Source of the DNA: DAHVFK01 sp963755395
GTDB taxonomy: Bacteria > Pseudomonadota > Gammaproteobacteria > Burkholderiales > SG8-39
NCBI GenBank assembly: GCA_963755395.1
Contig: CAVWJJ010000002.1
Coordinates: 434,001 to 498,000, forward strand
DNA length: 64,000 bases
Direction: 5' to 3'
This document shows, in pieces, positions 19,284 to 26,762 of the stretch (the first letter of the stretch is position 1; every line of letters begins with the position of its first letter). The notes below the pieces were generated by a model, which was given only the letters and a program-made list of their open reading frames with translations, was not told the origin of the DNA and did not search any database. Made by a program: the position numbers and the translations under genes.

Positions 19284-20033
19284 ATGCCCGCCACTCTCAG
19301 CACGACGAGCCAAACCAGTCCCACAAAGCAGTCTCCGCTTCAGAACCGTCTCCTGGCCGCGCTGCCGGCGGCCGATTTCGAGCGCCTGTTGCCGAAGCTC
19401 GAGCCCGTCTCATTGAAGCTGGGCAGCGCGCTCTATGAATCCGGCAGCACGCAGGGTTTCGTGTATTTCCCGACCGACAGTATCGTGTCGCTGCTCTACG
19501 TCATGGAGGACGGCTCCTCGGCGGAGATCGCAGTCGTGGGCAACGAGGGCGTGGTCGGCATGGCGCTGTTCATGGGCGGCGAGACCACTCCGAGCCGCGC
19601 GGTAGTGCAGAGCGGCGGAAACGCCTTCCGGCTCGGAGCGAGCGTCCTGAAAGCCGAATTCGGCCGGGGCGGGGAGCTGCAGCATCTTCTGCTGCGCTAC
19701 ACCCAGGCGCTGATCACGCAGATGGCGCAGACCGCGGTGTGCAACCGGCATCACTCGGTCGAGCAGCAGCTGTGCCGCTGGCTGCTGCTGAGCCTGGACC
19801 GGCTCCCGGCGAACGAGCTGACCATGACGCAGGAGCTGATCGCCAACATGCTGGGCGTGCGCCGCGAGGGCGTGACCGAGGCGGCCGGCAAACTGCAGGA
19901 CGCGGGGCTGATCCGCTACAGCCGCGGCAAGATCACCGTGCTGGACCGGCCGAAGCTGGAAGCACGGGCCTGCGAGTGCTACGCGGTGGTGAAACGCGAA
20001 TACGACCGCCTGGCCCGGATCGCCGCGACCTAG
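19284..20033 (+). CDS. Crp/Fnr-like regulator, paralogue A
   Basis: 249 residues. An N-terminal cyclic-nucleotide-binding-like fold (LGSALYESGSTQGFVYFPTDSIVSLLYV), a long dimer helix, and a C-terminal helix-turn-helix reading MTQELIANMLGVRREGVTEAAGKL. The recognition helix keeps Arg-Glu at the positions that in CRP read TGTGA but has Glu where CRP has Arg185. No Cys cluster and no obvious cAMP-binding Arg-Ser, so the ligand is unknown. It resembles the proteins at 52107, 52841 and 56203. A perfect palindrome precedes the gene and a G12 run occupies the ribosome-binding site. Confidence 0.88.
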   Translation: MPATLSTTSQTSPTKQSPLQNRLLAALPAADFERLLPKLEPVSLKLGSALYESGSTQGFVYFPTDSIVSLLYVMEDGSSAEIAVVGNEGVVGMALFMGGETTPSRAVVQSGGNAFRLGASVLKAEFGRGGELQHLLLRYTQALITQMAQTAVCNRHHSVEQQLCRWLLLSLDRLPANELTMTQELIANMLGVRREGVTEAAGKLQDAGLIRYSRGKITVLDRPKLEARACECYAVVKREYDRLARIAAT

Positions 20034-20064
20034 GCTTTCGCCCTCAAGGCGCGGCGCGCGGAGA

Positions 20065-21171
20065 CTATCGGTCGCCGCGGAAGACGCTTGGTATGACCGC
20101 GTACATGATGACGGCGGCCTGCCCGCCGCCGCCGTAGGGACTGGGCCCCGCGTCGACCTGCAGGTTCTTGGCCGCGAGCGTTTTTATCAATCCGTCCAGC
20201 CCGAGATCGTGGACGGTCTGCGCGAAGCTCGAGCGATAGGTCGTGACCAGGCTGATGCCGCCGATCTTGATGTCGTACACCTTCCACCCGGCCGCGGTCA
20301 TCTCCATGTCGTAGTCGATGCTGATGCGTGCGCTTCCGGTTTGGCTCACGGTCGACTTGACGGTGACGTCGGTTGCGCCGGACGTCATCCGCAGCGGCCT
20401 GTACTCGATCACCTGATCGCGGTATCCCGCCAGCGCCGCGGAGTAGGTGCGCACCAACAGCGTCCTGAATTCAGCCACGAGTGAGTGTTGCTGCGCGGGC
20501 GAGGCGAGGGGCCAGTTGCGCGCCACGGCAAGCTGGGTCATGTGGCGGAAGTCGAACAGCGGCAAGAGCGTCGAGTCAACCAGTTCGGCGATTTTCGCCG
20601 CACTGCCGGTGTGCTGCTGGTTGTCGCGCCTGAGCTTGTCGGTCACCACCAGCGTCGCCGCGCTCAGCAGCGCGTCCGGCGCTGTCGGCATGGGAATTGC
20701 CGTCGACGGCGGACTTGCGTCTGCCAGAACCAGATCGCTTACGCGGCGCACGAGCTTCTTGCCGGGAGGCAGCACTAGGTAGGGCGTGGATTCCTCCGCG
20801 CTGAGCCCATAGGTAAAGCTCAGCGCGCCCCGGCTCGAGCTGCCGCTGCCGTAGCCGCGCACCAGGCTCAGGCGCTTGAACTGCAGCGTCGCGGTGGCGC
20901 CGTCGCTGCAGCGCAGGTCCCCCTTGCCGGTGCCGCCGTGCTCGGCAATGGAAGTGAACTCCCCGCGGCAGTCGACCTCGGGGCGGGCCCGCGATTTGAT
21001 GTCGATCGTGCCGGACCCGTCCAGGTTGCCTTCGGCTTCGCCCAGGTACAGATCCCCGGCGAGGATCGCGATGACCGGGCCGGTGCTGGATAGCAGCCCC
21101 GCGCCCGCCGGATGGGTCCATCCGGCCAGCGCGGCGAAGGCGGCGAAACTCGTGACCAGCAATCTGCGCAT
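20065..21171 (-). CDS. MlaC/Ttg2D-like periplasmic protein with an extra N-terminal domain
   Basis: 368 residues: signal peptide (about 1-24), a beta-rich N-terminal domain of roughly 110 residues (ILAGDLYLGEAEGNLDGSGT, two Cys in DCRGEF and LRCSDG) and a C-terminal MlaC/Ttg2-type domain (FDFRHMTQLAVARNW, RTLLVRTYSAALAGY, AGWKVYDIKIGGISL). MlaC carries phospholipids across the periplasm; such a protein is normally about 200 residues and sits with mlaDEF. Here it stands alone among stress genes and carries an added domain I cannot assign. It ends 31 bases from the convergent regulator at 19284. Confidence 0.75.
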   Translation of the reverse strand: MRRLLVTSFAAFAALAGWTHPAGAGLLSSTGPVIAILAGDLYLGEAEGNLDGSGTIDIKSRARPEVDCRGEFTSIAEHGGTGKGDLRCSDGATATLQFKRLSLVRGYGSGSSSRGALSFTYGLSAEESTPYLVLPPGKKLVRRVSDLVLADASPPSTAIPMPTAPDALLSAATLVVTDKLRRDNQQHTGSAAKIAELVDSTLLPLFDFRHMTQLAVARNWPLASPAQQHSLVAEFRTLLVRTYSAALAGYRDQVIEYRPLRMTSGATDVTVKSTVSQTGSARISIDYDMEMTAAGWKVYDIKIGGISLVTTYRSSFAQTVHDLGLDGLIKTLAAKNLQVDAGPSPYGGGGQAAVIMYAVIPSVFRGDR

Positions 21172-21226
21172 CGAAGGCGACCTCGTTCCCTGTCGCTTCG
21201 ATTATCGTCATTCATGCGCGGCGCGC

Positions 21227-21242
21227 TGTGCGCTGGCGCACA
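21227..21242. promoter_or_regulatory. 16-bp palindrome TGTGCG-N4-CGCACA
   Basis: TGTGCG-CTGG-CGCACA, perfect arms, 71 bases before the small membrane protein gene at 21313 and 56 bases before the divergent MlaC-like gene. Confidence 0.75.
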
Positions 21243-21312
21243 GAGCATTTCGCGGCACGGGGATATTGTCGGCGCAGTCTGGTTCCTCATCGCAGTACTA
21301 AAGGAGGCCGCA

Positions 21313-21462
21313 ATGAACATCACCCTGTCTCTGACGCCCCTGATATCGCTCATCGCAGGCGTGCTCATCCTGGTCGTGCCCCGGCTGCTGAACTACATCG
21401 TCGCGGCCTACCTGATCGTCGTCGGATTGCTGGGACTGTTCGGCGGCGTGCACATGAGATGA
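21313..21462 (+). CDS. Small DUF3096-like membrane protein
   Basis: 49 residues, almost entirely hydrophobic with two helices broken by PRLLNY, ending VGLLGLFGGVHMR. Preceded by a strong AAGGAGG site eight bases before the ATG. Matches the small DUF3096 family as I remember it; function unknown. The palindrome at 21227 lies in its promoter region. Confidence 0.75.
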   Translation: MNITLSLTPLISLIAGVLILVVPRLLNYIVAAYLIVVGLLGLFGGVHMR

Positions 21463-21472
21463 ACCGGCGCGC

Positions 21473-21673
21473 CTACTTCCTGAGCGGTATGCTGAAGTAG
21501 AAGCCGAACACCGCGAACTGGTTGTACTCCCGGTAGCGGGGCGCGTAGACCGCGTTCAGCGTCACCGGGGCGAGGTCGTAGCTGGCGATCGGCAGCGGCG
21601 CGACGAAGAATCTGCCGTGGTTGTAGGTCGGGCTGTAAAGCCCCACGAGAGCCCCGCCGAGCCTCCAGCGCTC
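21473..21673 (-). pseudogene. C-terminal fragment of an unidentified, probably secreted or membrane, protein
   Basis: About 60 residues of credible coding sequence (GLYSPTYNHGRFF, APRYREYNQFAVFGFYFSIP, stop) read on the minus strand. The frame stays open farther upstream but there it runs through non-protein-like sequence and an operator palindrome, with no signal peptide or start. The alternating aromatic C-terminus looks like an outer-membrane strand. I take it as a remnant; family not recognised. Confidence 0.4.
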
Positions 21674-21743
21674 GCCGGTACTATTTCGTCTGTGCGCCGC
21701 CGCACTTAGGCACGCGTGGCTTTCTCCACATTGCGCGGCGCTA

Positions 21744-21759
21744 TGTGCGCCAACACACA
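21744..21759. promoter_or_regulatory. 16-bp palindrome, imperfect right arm
   Basis: TGTGCG-CCAA-CACACA: perfect left arm, one mismatch in the right arm; 105-140 bases upstream of the M48-type peptidase gene. Confidence 0.55.
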
Positions 21760-21885
21760 GACTCAACCCGTCTGTTGTGGTGGCGGGGCTGAGGCGGCAT
21801 ACTCGGTTCGGAGCGGCATCCCGCTGGAACAAAGCGGGAGCCGGGCGCGACCTGGAGGGAAGCCATCAAAGCCTGTTTCGCCGCC

Positions 21886-22644
21886 GTGCTGCTGCTTGCG
21901 TGGGGGATTTGCTTTTCCCAGGGGCCGGCGGGCAGCGCCCGGATCGTCGCCGCATATCCGGCAGCCGAGACCGTCGCGGCATGGCGCGCGCTCGCGGCGG
22001 GTTACGTGCGCAAGGCGGTCAGGGACCATACGCTGGACCGGGATCCGGTGTTGAACGCGCGCGTGGACAGGGTGATGGCCGCCGTCGGCGCGGCAGCGGC
22101 CGAGATTGATCCACGTTTTGCCGCCTCTGCCTGGCAAGCCATCCTGATCGAGGACTTCGGCCACGGCGCGGTGGCGTTTCCGGGACAAATCGTGCTTGTC
22201 GACGCGAATTTCGTGCGCAAACTCGCGCTTAGCGACGACGAGCTGGCGCTGATACTGTGCCACGAGGTCGCGCACATCCTTGCCGGGCACGCCTCGGCCA
22301 AGCTCTCCTTCATGGCCGAATTCCTGGGCAAGGACAAGCTTCCCACCGCGCGCGCGGCCCTGCTCGAGTTCCTGGCCCGGGACTCGTACGCGGCGGCGTT
22401 CCAGGCGAGAGCGCAACGGCAGGAGCGCGAGGCGGACTCGATCGGGGCCGCAATCCTGTTCGTGACCGACTACGACCCGCAGCGGGCGCTGGGCTTATTC
22501 GACAAGCTCGAGCAGCTGGAGAGCGGCGCGCAAGCGCCGTTGAGTGATTCGCACGATACGGCGGCAACGCGCAAGCAAGCCGTCGCGAGCGTCATTGCCG
22601 AACTGCGCCGGCGCGAGTCCGGTCGGGAGCCGCAACGGCGCTAA
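21886..22644 (+). CDS. M48-type secreted metallopeptidase
   Basis: 252 residues from the GTG. A hydrophobic N-terminus ends near PAGSA (signal peptide), and the zinc motif HEVAHILAGH stands near residue 125, with QREREADSIGAAIL supplying the third ligand (the E-x-x-x-D pattern of M48 enzymes). The reading frame extends seven codons upstream to an ATC placed after a good GGAGGG site, which would give a more complete signal peptide (IKACFAAVLLLAWG); ATC is a rare start, so the true start is uncertain. Likely a periplasmic quality-control protease. Confidence 0.8.
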   Translation: MLLLAWGICFSQGPAGSARIVAAYPAAETVAAWRALAAGYVRKAVRDHTLDRDPVLNARVDRVMAAVGAAAAEIDPRFAASAWQAILIEDFGHGAVAFPGQIVLVDANFVRKLALSDDELALILCHEVAHILAGHASAKLSFMAEFLGKDKLPTARAALLEFLARDSYAAAFQARAQRQEREADSIGAAILFVTDYDPQRALGLFDKLEQLESGAQAPLSDSHDTAATRKQAVASVIAELRRRESGREPQRR

Positions 22645-22649
22645 AGCGT

Positions 22650-23051
22650 TTAGCGCCGTGCGTGGCGCGTCTTGCGCGTGTGCGCCACGCTCGACCGATG
22701 CGTTTCGTTCGAGCGGAGCAAGGCCTGCTCGACCAGGCGGCGCAGTTTTTCCTGCCGCCGCCAGTAGCGATGATTCACCTGCCCCGGTGCGGTGCTTGGC
22801 GCCTGTTCGCCGGGCTGGGGGCGTGCGCCTTGCCTGCGCCGCAGCTGTGCCTGCTCGAGCCTGCGCGCTGATTCGTTGGCGTCCACCGCAAATGCATCTC
22901 GCGAAGAGATGACGGAGTTGCTGGCCAGCGCTCGCGATACGTCGATCGCCGAGACCGTCTGCGCCGAAGCGCCCGCCGCGGCGCAAGTCAACGCCGAAGC
23001 GCAGAGCAATCTGCGCGCGACATTCAGAGCACGGCGGCGGCGAATGTTCAT
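22650..23051 (-). CDS. Secreted basic protein of unknown function
   Basis: 133 residues from the ATG opening NIRRRRALNVARRL. A signal peptide ends at AAAGASA (about residue 30). The mature protein is rich in Arg, Gln and Ala, with RRLEQAQLRRRQG and YWRRQEKLRRLVEQALLRS, and ends in a basic HTRKTRHARR tail. No family recognised. Its stop is five bases from the end of the convergent M48 gene. Confidence 0.6.
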   Translation of the reverse strand: MNIRRRRALNVARRLLCASALTCAAAGASAQTVSAIDVSRALASNSVISSRDAFAVDANESARRLEQAQLRRRQGARPQPGEQAPSTAPGQVNHRYWRRQEKLRRLVEQALLRSNETHRSSVAHTRKTRHARR

Positions 23052-23059
23052 TGGCTCTC

Positions 23060-23100
23060 GTGAAAGGGCCCGGAACGAAACCACCGTTGCCGGGCCCGGT
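23060..23100 (-). terminator. Hairpin after the collagen-like OmpA gene
   Basis: GGGCCCGG (23066-23073) pairs with CCGGGCCC (23090-23097); on the minus strand the stem is followed by TTTC. It lies 30 bases past the stop of the lipoprotein gene at 23129. Confidence 0.5.
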
Positions 23101-23128
23101 TACTTGCTGCGAAGCTGCTGCCGGTTAC

Positions 23129-24073
23129 TTATTGCTTGCCGACCAGGACCTCGACCCGGCCGTCGCGCTGCGCTTGCGGGTTGCCGAAGGCGCCGGTCTG
23201 GATCTTGTACGCCGGCACGCCCGCATCGAGCAGAGCGGTGCGAACGGCATTGATGCGGCGATTGCTCAGATCCACGTTGTTCGAGTCGATCGAGCCGTCG
23301 ATGCCGACTTGTTGGTCGGGGTTCTGGTTCAGGTAGCTCGCGATGTCGGACGCCTTGCCCGAATCGGCAGCGCGCAGGTCCGATCTGTCGATATCGAACC
23401 AGTAGTCCCTGAACGCGGTCCAGCCGCTAACCGCTCCGCCCGGGCCCTGCGCACCGGTCTGGCCGATTGCGCCTTGCGGGCCGGCGGCACCGGTATGACC
23501 CGTCGGGCCGACAAACCCCAAGAGATTGGCGTTGCCCTGCGCACCGGTAAATCCGGTTGCGCCTTGCGCGCCGGTTGCGCCCGTGGCGCCGACCGGTCCG
23601 GTCGGACCGACCTGGGTCGGGCCTTCCGCGCCCGCGCTTCCCACGACACCCTGGATGCCGGAGGCTCCGGTAGCGCCAGTCGCGCCGGCAGGGCCGGGCA
23701 GGCTTTCACCTTGCACGCCGGTCGCGCCGGTCATGCCTTGCGCGCCCGTTGCACCGGTCGCACCGGCCGGGCCGGCACGCCCAACCACCCATCTGCCTTC
23801 CACTCCGGTGGCTCCCGTCGGACCCTGAATTCCGGCGGGGCCGGTCGCGCCGGTCGCGCCGACAGGCCCGGCCATCGCATAGCCGGTCGCGCCGGTGTTG
23901 CCGGTCGCGCCCTGTTGGCCGGTGGCGCCGGTGGCGCCGGTGGGGCCCGCAGGACCGACGTAGCTCATCGGCTGTGCCGACTCTTGCATGGCGGGCTGCG
24001 TCGTGCTGCAGCCGGCCGCGAACAGCCCGATCACCGCGAGTGCGAGCGTGCTTTTGATCATTACTGGTTTCAT
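23129..24073 (-). CDS. Lipoprotein with collagen-like repeats and OmpA C-terminal domain
   Basis: 314 residues. The signal sequence ends in the lipobox FAAGC (Cys22). Residues ~40-215 are built of Gly-X-Y triplets, mostly GATGATG and GPAGPTG types, with short interruptions (YAMAGP, ESLPGP, NANLLGF). Residues ~218-314 form an OmpA/MotB-type peptidoglycan-binding domain: YWFDIDRSDLR, VGIDGSIDSNNVDLSNRRINAVRTAL, AFGNPQAQRDGRVEVLV. The arrangement suggests a lipid-anchored protein linking outer membrane and cell wall, with a collagen-like stalk between. Repeat DNA looks stable enough to keep frame throughout. The gene lies in the stress/envelope region. Confidence 0.88.
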   Translation of the reverse strand: MKPVMIKSTLALAVIGLFAAGCSTTQPAMQESAQPMSYVGPAGPTGATGATGQQGATGNTGATGYAMAGPVGATGATGPAGIQGPTGATGVEGRWVVGRAGPAGATGATGAQGMTGATGVQGESLPGPAGATGATGASGIQGVVGSAGAEGPTQVGPTGPVGATGATGAQGATGFTGAQGNANLLGFVGPTGHTGAAGPQGAIGQTGAQGPGGAVSGWTAFRDYWFDIDRSDLRAADSGKASDIASYLNQNPDQQVGIDGSIDSNNVDLSNRRINAVRTALLDAGVPAYKIQTGAFGNPQAQRDGRVEVLVGKQ

Positions 24074-24191
24074 GGCGAATCCTTGTATGTGGCTGAAGAA
24101 GAATGCGCACGGGGTCGAATCTATGCGTCTCGCAAGCGTGGGTGCGCGCTACGGTTGATGAGCCAAGTTACGCCGCTGGCGGCGCCGAGTC

Positions 24192-24207
24192 GGTTCGTTG
24201 GCGCACG
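24192..24207. promoter_or_regulatory. Degenerate palindrome upstream of the collagen-like OmpA gene
   Basis: GGTTCG-TTGG-CGCACG: right arm good, left arm with two mismatches; 119 bases before the start at 24073. Confidence 0.3.
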
Positions 24208-24249
24208 TAGCACGGCGCGACGGACGATCGGCGAGCAGGGCGGCGCGCG

Positions 24250-24438
24250 TCAGCGCCGCGGCTTGACGATGTTCTTGATTGCCTCGGTGGCGTCGCCGAC
24301 GCCTTTCTGCAGCTTGCCGGAAATTTGCTTCGCCAGCCCCTTGCTCTGCTGCACGTCGCTGCCCACGAGCTTGCCGGCCCGCTGTTGCAGCTTGCCGGCG
24401 ATATCCTTTGCGGCGCCCTTCACTTGGTTCTTGTTCAT
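24250..24438 (-). CDS. CsbD-family stress protein
   Basis: 62 residues: NKNQVKGAAKDIAGKLQQ, then two similar amphipathic Lys/Gly/Gln-rich stretches (GKLVGSDVQQSKG, ISGKLQKGVGDA). This is the CsbD pattern of small hydrophilic general-stress proteins. Start chosen at the ATG of MNKNQ, preceded by AGGAAAA; upstream residues in the open frame are Pro/Arg-rich and not coding-like. A second CsbD-like gene lies at 51758. Confidence 0.85.
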   Translation of the reverse strand: MNKNQVKGAAKDIAGKLQQRAGKLVGSDVQQSKGLAKQISGKLQKGVGDATEAIKNIVKPRR

Positions 24439-24463
24439 GGTCGATTTTCCTGTGGGGTGAGGA

Positions 24464-25363
24464 TTAGGCGGCGATCTTGGGCGCAAGGGTGGCCTCGTTG
24501 CCGGGCACCCCCTTACTCCCGAACGCGAGCGCGAGCGTGGTCGAAGGGTTCAGGCTGTCGACCATCGAGCTCGGAATCAGGATGGTGGCGCCGCGCTCCT
24601 TGGTGGTCTCGTAGATGATGTTCATCGCCCGCAGCTGCAGCGCGGCGGGATGCCCGGCGTAGATATCGGCAGCCTCGACGAACTTGCCGGCGATCTCGGC
24701 TTCGGCCGATCCGAGGATCACCCGCGCCTGCTTCTCGCGCTCGGCCTGGGCCTGGCGCGACATGGCGTCCTGCAGCGCCACCGGGAGGGCGACGTCGCGA
24801 ATCTCGACCGAGCCCACCGCGATGCCCCAGGGGGCGGTCTTCGCGCCGATCTCGTTCTGCAGCTGCTCGTCGGCGTCCTTGCGGTCGGACAGCAGCGCGG
24901 CGAGCATCGACGAGCCGATCATCTCGCGCAGCGAGGTCTGCGCAACCCGGTCGATCGCCTCGCGGTAATCGGTGATCGCCAGCGCCGCCATTTCCGCGTC
25001 GTGCACGTGCCAGAAGATGATCGCGTCGACGTTGACCGGAACCGTGTCCTTGGTGAGCGCCTGCTCGGCGTTGAAGGCGGTGGTCTGGATGCGTCCGTCG
25101 ATCACCGCCACCACGTTGTCGATCACCGGAATGATGGCAAACATGCCGGGTCCCTTGACACCCTGCAGCTTGCCCATGCGCAGGACGACGAATTTCTGCC
25201 ACACGTTGGCCATCTTCAATGATGTCGCCACGATCGCCGCGACGGCAAACAACGGCAGCGCGAGGTAAAGATTCACCCACAGGCCGGCGGCAAGGCCTGC
25301 GAGAGCGAGGACGAATACCAGGAAGGACGTGATCGGGTTCAAGTTCAGCGCTCCGCGTGACAA
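24464..25363 (-). CDS. Slipin/stomatin-type SPFH membrane protein
   Basis: 299 residues: two hydrophobic segments in the first ~50 residues and then a Band 7/SPFH domain (MGKLQGVKGPGMFAIIPVID, QTTAFNAEQALTKDTVPVNV, DYREAIDRVAQTSLREMIG). The C-terminal part is Ala/Glu-rich (AMSRQAQAEREKQARVILG), the usual oligomerisation helix. Bacterial slipins organise membrane microdomains; often paired with an NfeD protein, which I do not see. Start is a TTG at 25363 after AGAAGGTGA; no better ATG is available. A palindrome sits 33 bases upstream. Confidence 0.9.
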   Translation of the reverse strand: MSRGALNLNPITSFLVFVLALAGLAAGLWVNLYLALPLFAVAAIVATSLKMANVWQKFVVLRMGKLQGVKGPGMFAIIPVIDNVVAVIDGRIQTTAFNAEQALTKDTVPVNVDAIIFWHVHDAEMAALAITDYREAIDRVAQTSLREMIGSSMLAALLSDRKDADEQLQNEIGAKTAPWGIAVGSVEIRDVALPVALQDAMSRQAQAEREKQARVILGSAEAEIAGKFVEAADIYAGHPAALQLRAMNIIYETTKERGATILIPSSMVDSLNPSTTLALAFGSKGVPGNEATLAPKIAA

Positions 25364-25395
25364 ATATCGATTGTCACCTTCTCACCGCAGCCCTC

Positions 25396-25411
25396 TGTGC
25401 GCTGGCGCACG
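25396..25411. promoter_or_regulatory. 16-bp palindrome upstream of slipin gene
   Basis: TGTGCG-CTGG-CGCACG, one mismatch in the arms, 33 bases before the TTG start of the slipin gene. Confidence 0.7.
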
Positions 25412-25481
25412 CCGGGCCCGAAGCTTTTTCTGTCTCAGACGACAGCCAGCGTGTCCGGCGACCCGTGCGCCGCCGTGCCTT

Positions 25482-26762
25482 TCATGGCGGCAGGGGGTGC
25501 TCCTTTTGCGTCATCCGTATGACCCGGCCTACGGTCAACCCCTGGACCAGGATCGAGAACACGACCACGAAGTACGTGAGGGTCAGCACCAGGCTGCGGG
25601 AGGAGCTTGTCGGCAGCGACAGCGCCATGGCCACCGAGATTGCCCCGCGCAATCCGCCCCAGGTGAAGACCGCAATCGCTCCTCTTGATTGTGCCGTCAC
25701 CCGGCTGAGGGGGCCGATGATTGCCGCCACACTCAGCCAGCGCGCGGCCAGCACGATCGGAATCACGAGGACTCCTGCCACCAGCCATCTGCGCTCGATC
25801 GGGAGCACCAGTAGCTCCAGGCCGATCAGGAGAAAGAGAACGACGTTGAGGATTTCGTCGATAAGCTCCCAGAAGGTGTCGACGTGCTCGCGCGTCTTCT
25901 CCGTCATGGCGAATTCCCGGCCCTGGTTGCCCACGAACAGGCCCGCGACCACGACCGCGATCGGCGCGGACAGGTGCAGGGCGTCGGCGAGGGCGTAGAG
26001 CCCCATGGCCAGGGCGAGCGTGAGCAGGACTTCGACCTGGTAGTTGTCGACGCGCTTGAGCATCTGGTAGGCGATGAATCCCGCCGCCAGCGCCAGCGCC
26101 ACGGCGCCGCCGACTTCCTTGAGCAGCAGCAATCCCACCGCGCCGACCCCGATCGAGAGCGGTGCCGCCGCGCTGCCGGCATCAGCTCCGTCCGCGCCGG
26201 CGAGCTGCAGGAGCACCAGGAAGACGACGACGCCCAGCCCGTCATTGAACAGCGACTCGCCGGCCACCTGCACCTCGAGCTGCCGGGGCGCACCGACGGA
26301 TTTCAGGATTCCCAGTACTGCGATGGGGTCGGTCGGCGAGATCAGGGCGCCGAACAACAGCGCATGCAGGAAGGGAATGCCCAGGCCCAGCCAGCCGAGC
26401 GCCAGCCACGTCGCGCCGCCGACAATGAAGGTGGAGGCGAGCGTCCCCACAATGGCGAGCGACGAAATGGTCAGCCATTCCCGGCCTAGCTCATCGAGAT
26501 TCACGTGTATCGCGCCGGCGAACAGCAGGAAGGCGAGCATGCCGTGCAGCACCACCTGGTTGAAGTCGATCCGCGCGACCAAATGCGCGGCCTGCTCGCG
26601 GAAACCTCCGGCGTAGGGACCGGCGAGCACCAGCGCGAGCGACGCGACCAGGGCTACCAGCATGACGCCGACTGTCGTCGGCAGCTTGATGTAGCGGTAA
26701 TTGACGTAGCTCGAGACGGCCGCGAGTGAGATCAGGATGCTGACCAGGGAAAAGAGGCTCAA
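25482..26762 (-). CDS. Na+/H+ antiporter, CPA1 family
   Basis: 426 residues with about 12 membrane helices. CPA1 signatures are clear: LISPTDPIAVLGILKSVG and the following GESLFNDGLGVVVFLVLL. It exchanges Na+ (or K+) for H+ across the inner membrane. The start is TTG, overlapping the stop of the upstream DUF2254 gene (TTGA), so translation is coupled to it. A short soluble tail ends in QKEHPLPP. Confidence 0.9.
   Translation of the reverse strand: MSLFSLVSILISLAAVSSYVNYRYIKLPTTVGVMLVALVASLALVLAGPYAGGFREQAAHLVARIDFNQVVLHGMLAFLLFAGAIHVNLDELGREWLTISSLAIVGTLASTFIVGGATWLALGWLGLGIPFLHALLFGALISPTDPIAVLGILKSVGAPRQLEVQVAGESLFNDGLGVVVFLVLLQLAGADGADAGSAAAPLSIGVGAVGLLLLKEVGGAVALALAAGFIAYQMLKRVDNYQVEVLLTLALAMGLYALADALHLSAPIAVVVAGLFVGNQGREFAMTEKTREHVDTFWELIDEILNVVLFLLIGLELLVLPIERRWLVAGVLVIPIVLAARWLSVAAIIGPLSRVTAQSRGAIAVFTWGGLRGAISVAMALSLPTSSSRSLVLTLTYFVVVFSILVQGLTVGRVIRMTQKEHPLPP

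Noticed and set aside
23129..24073. Plus-strand frames rich in Ala/Pro/Val opposite the collagen-like gene
   Set aside because: They are antisense readings of the Gly-X-Y repeat; no start site or signal peptide.
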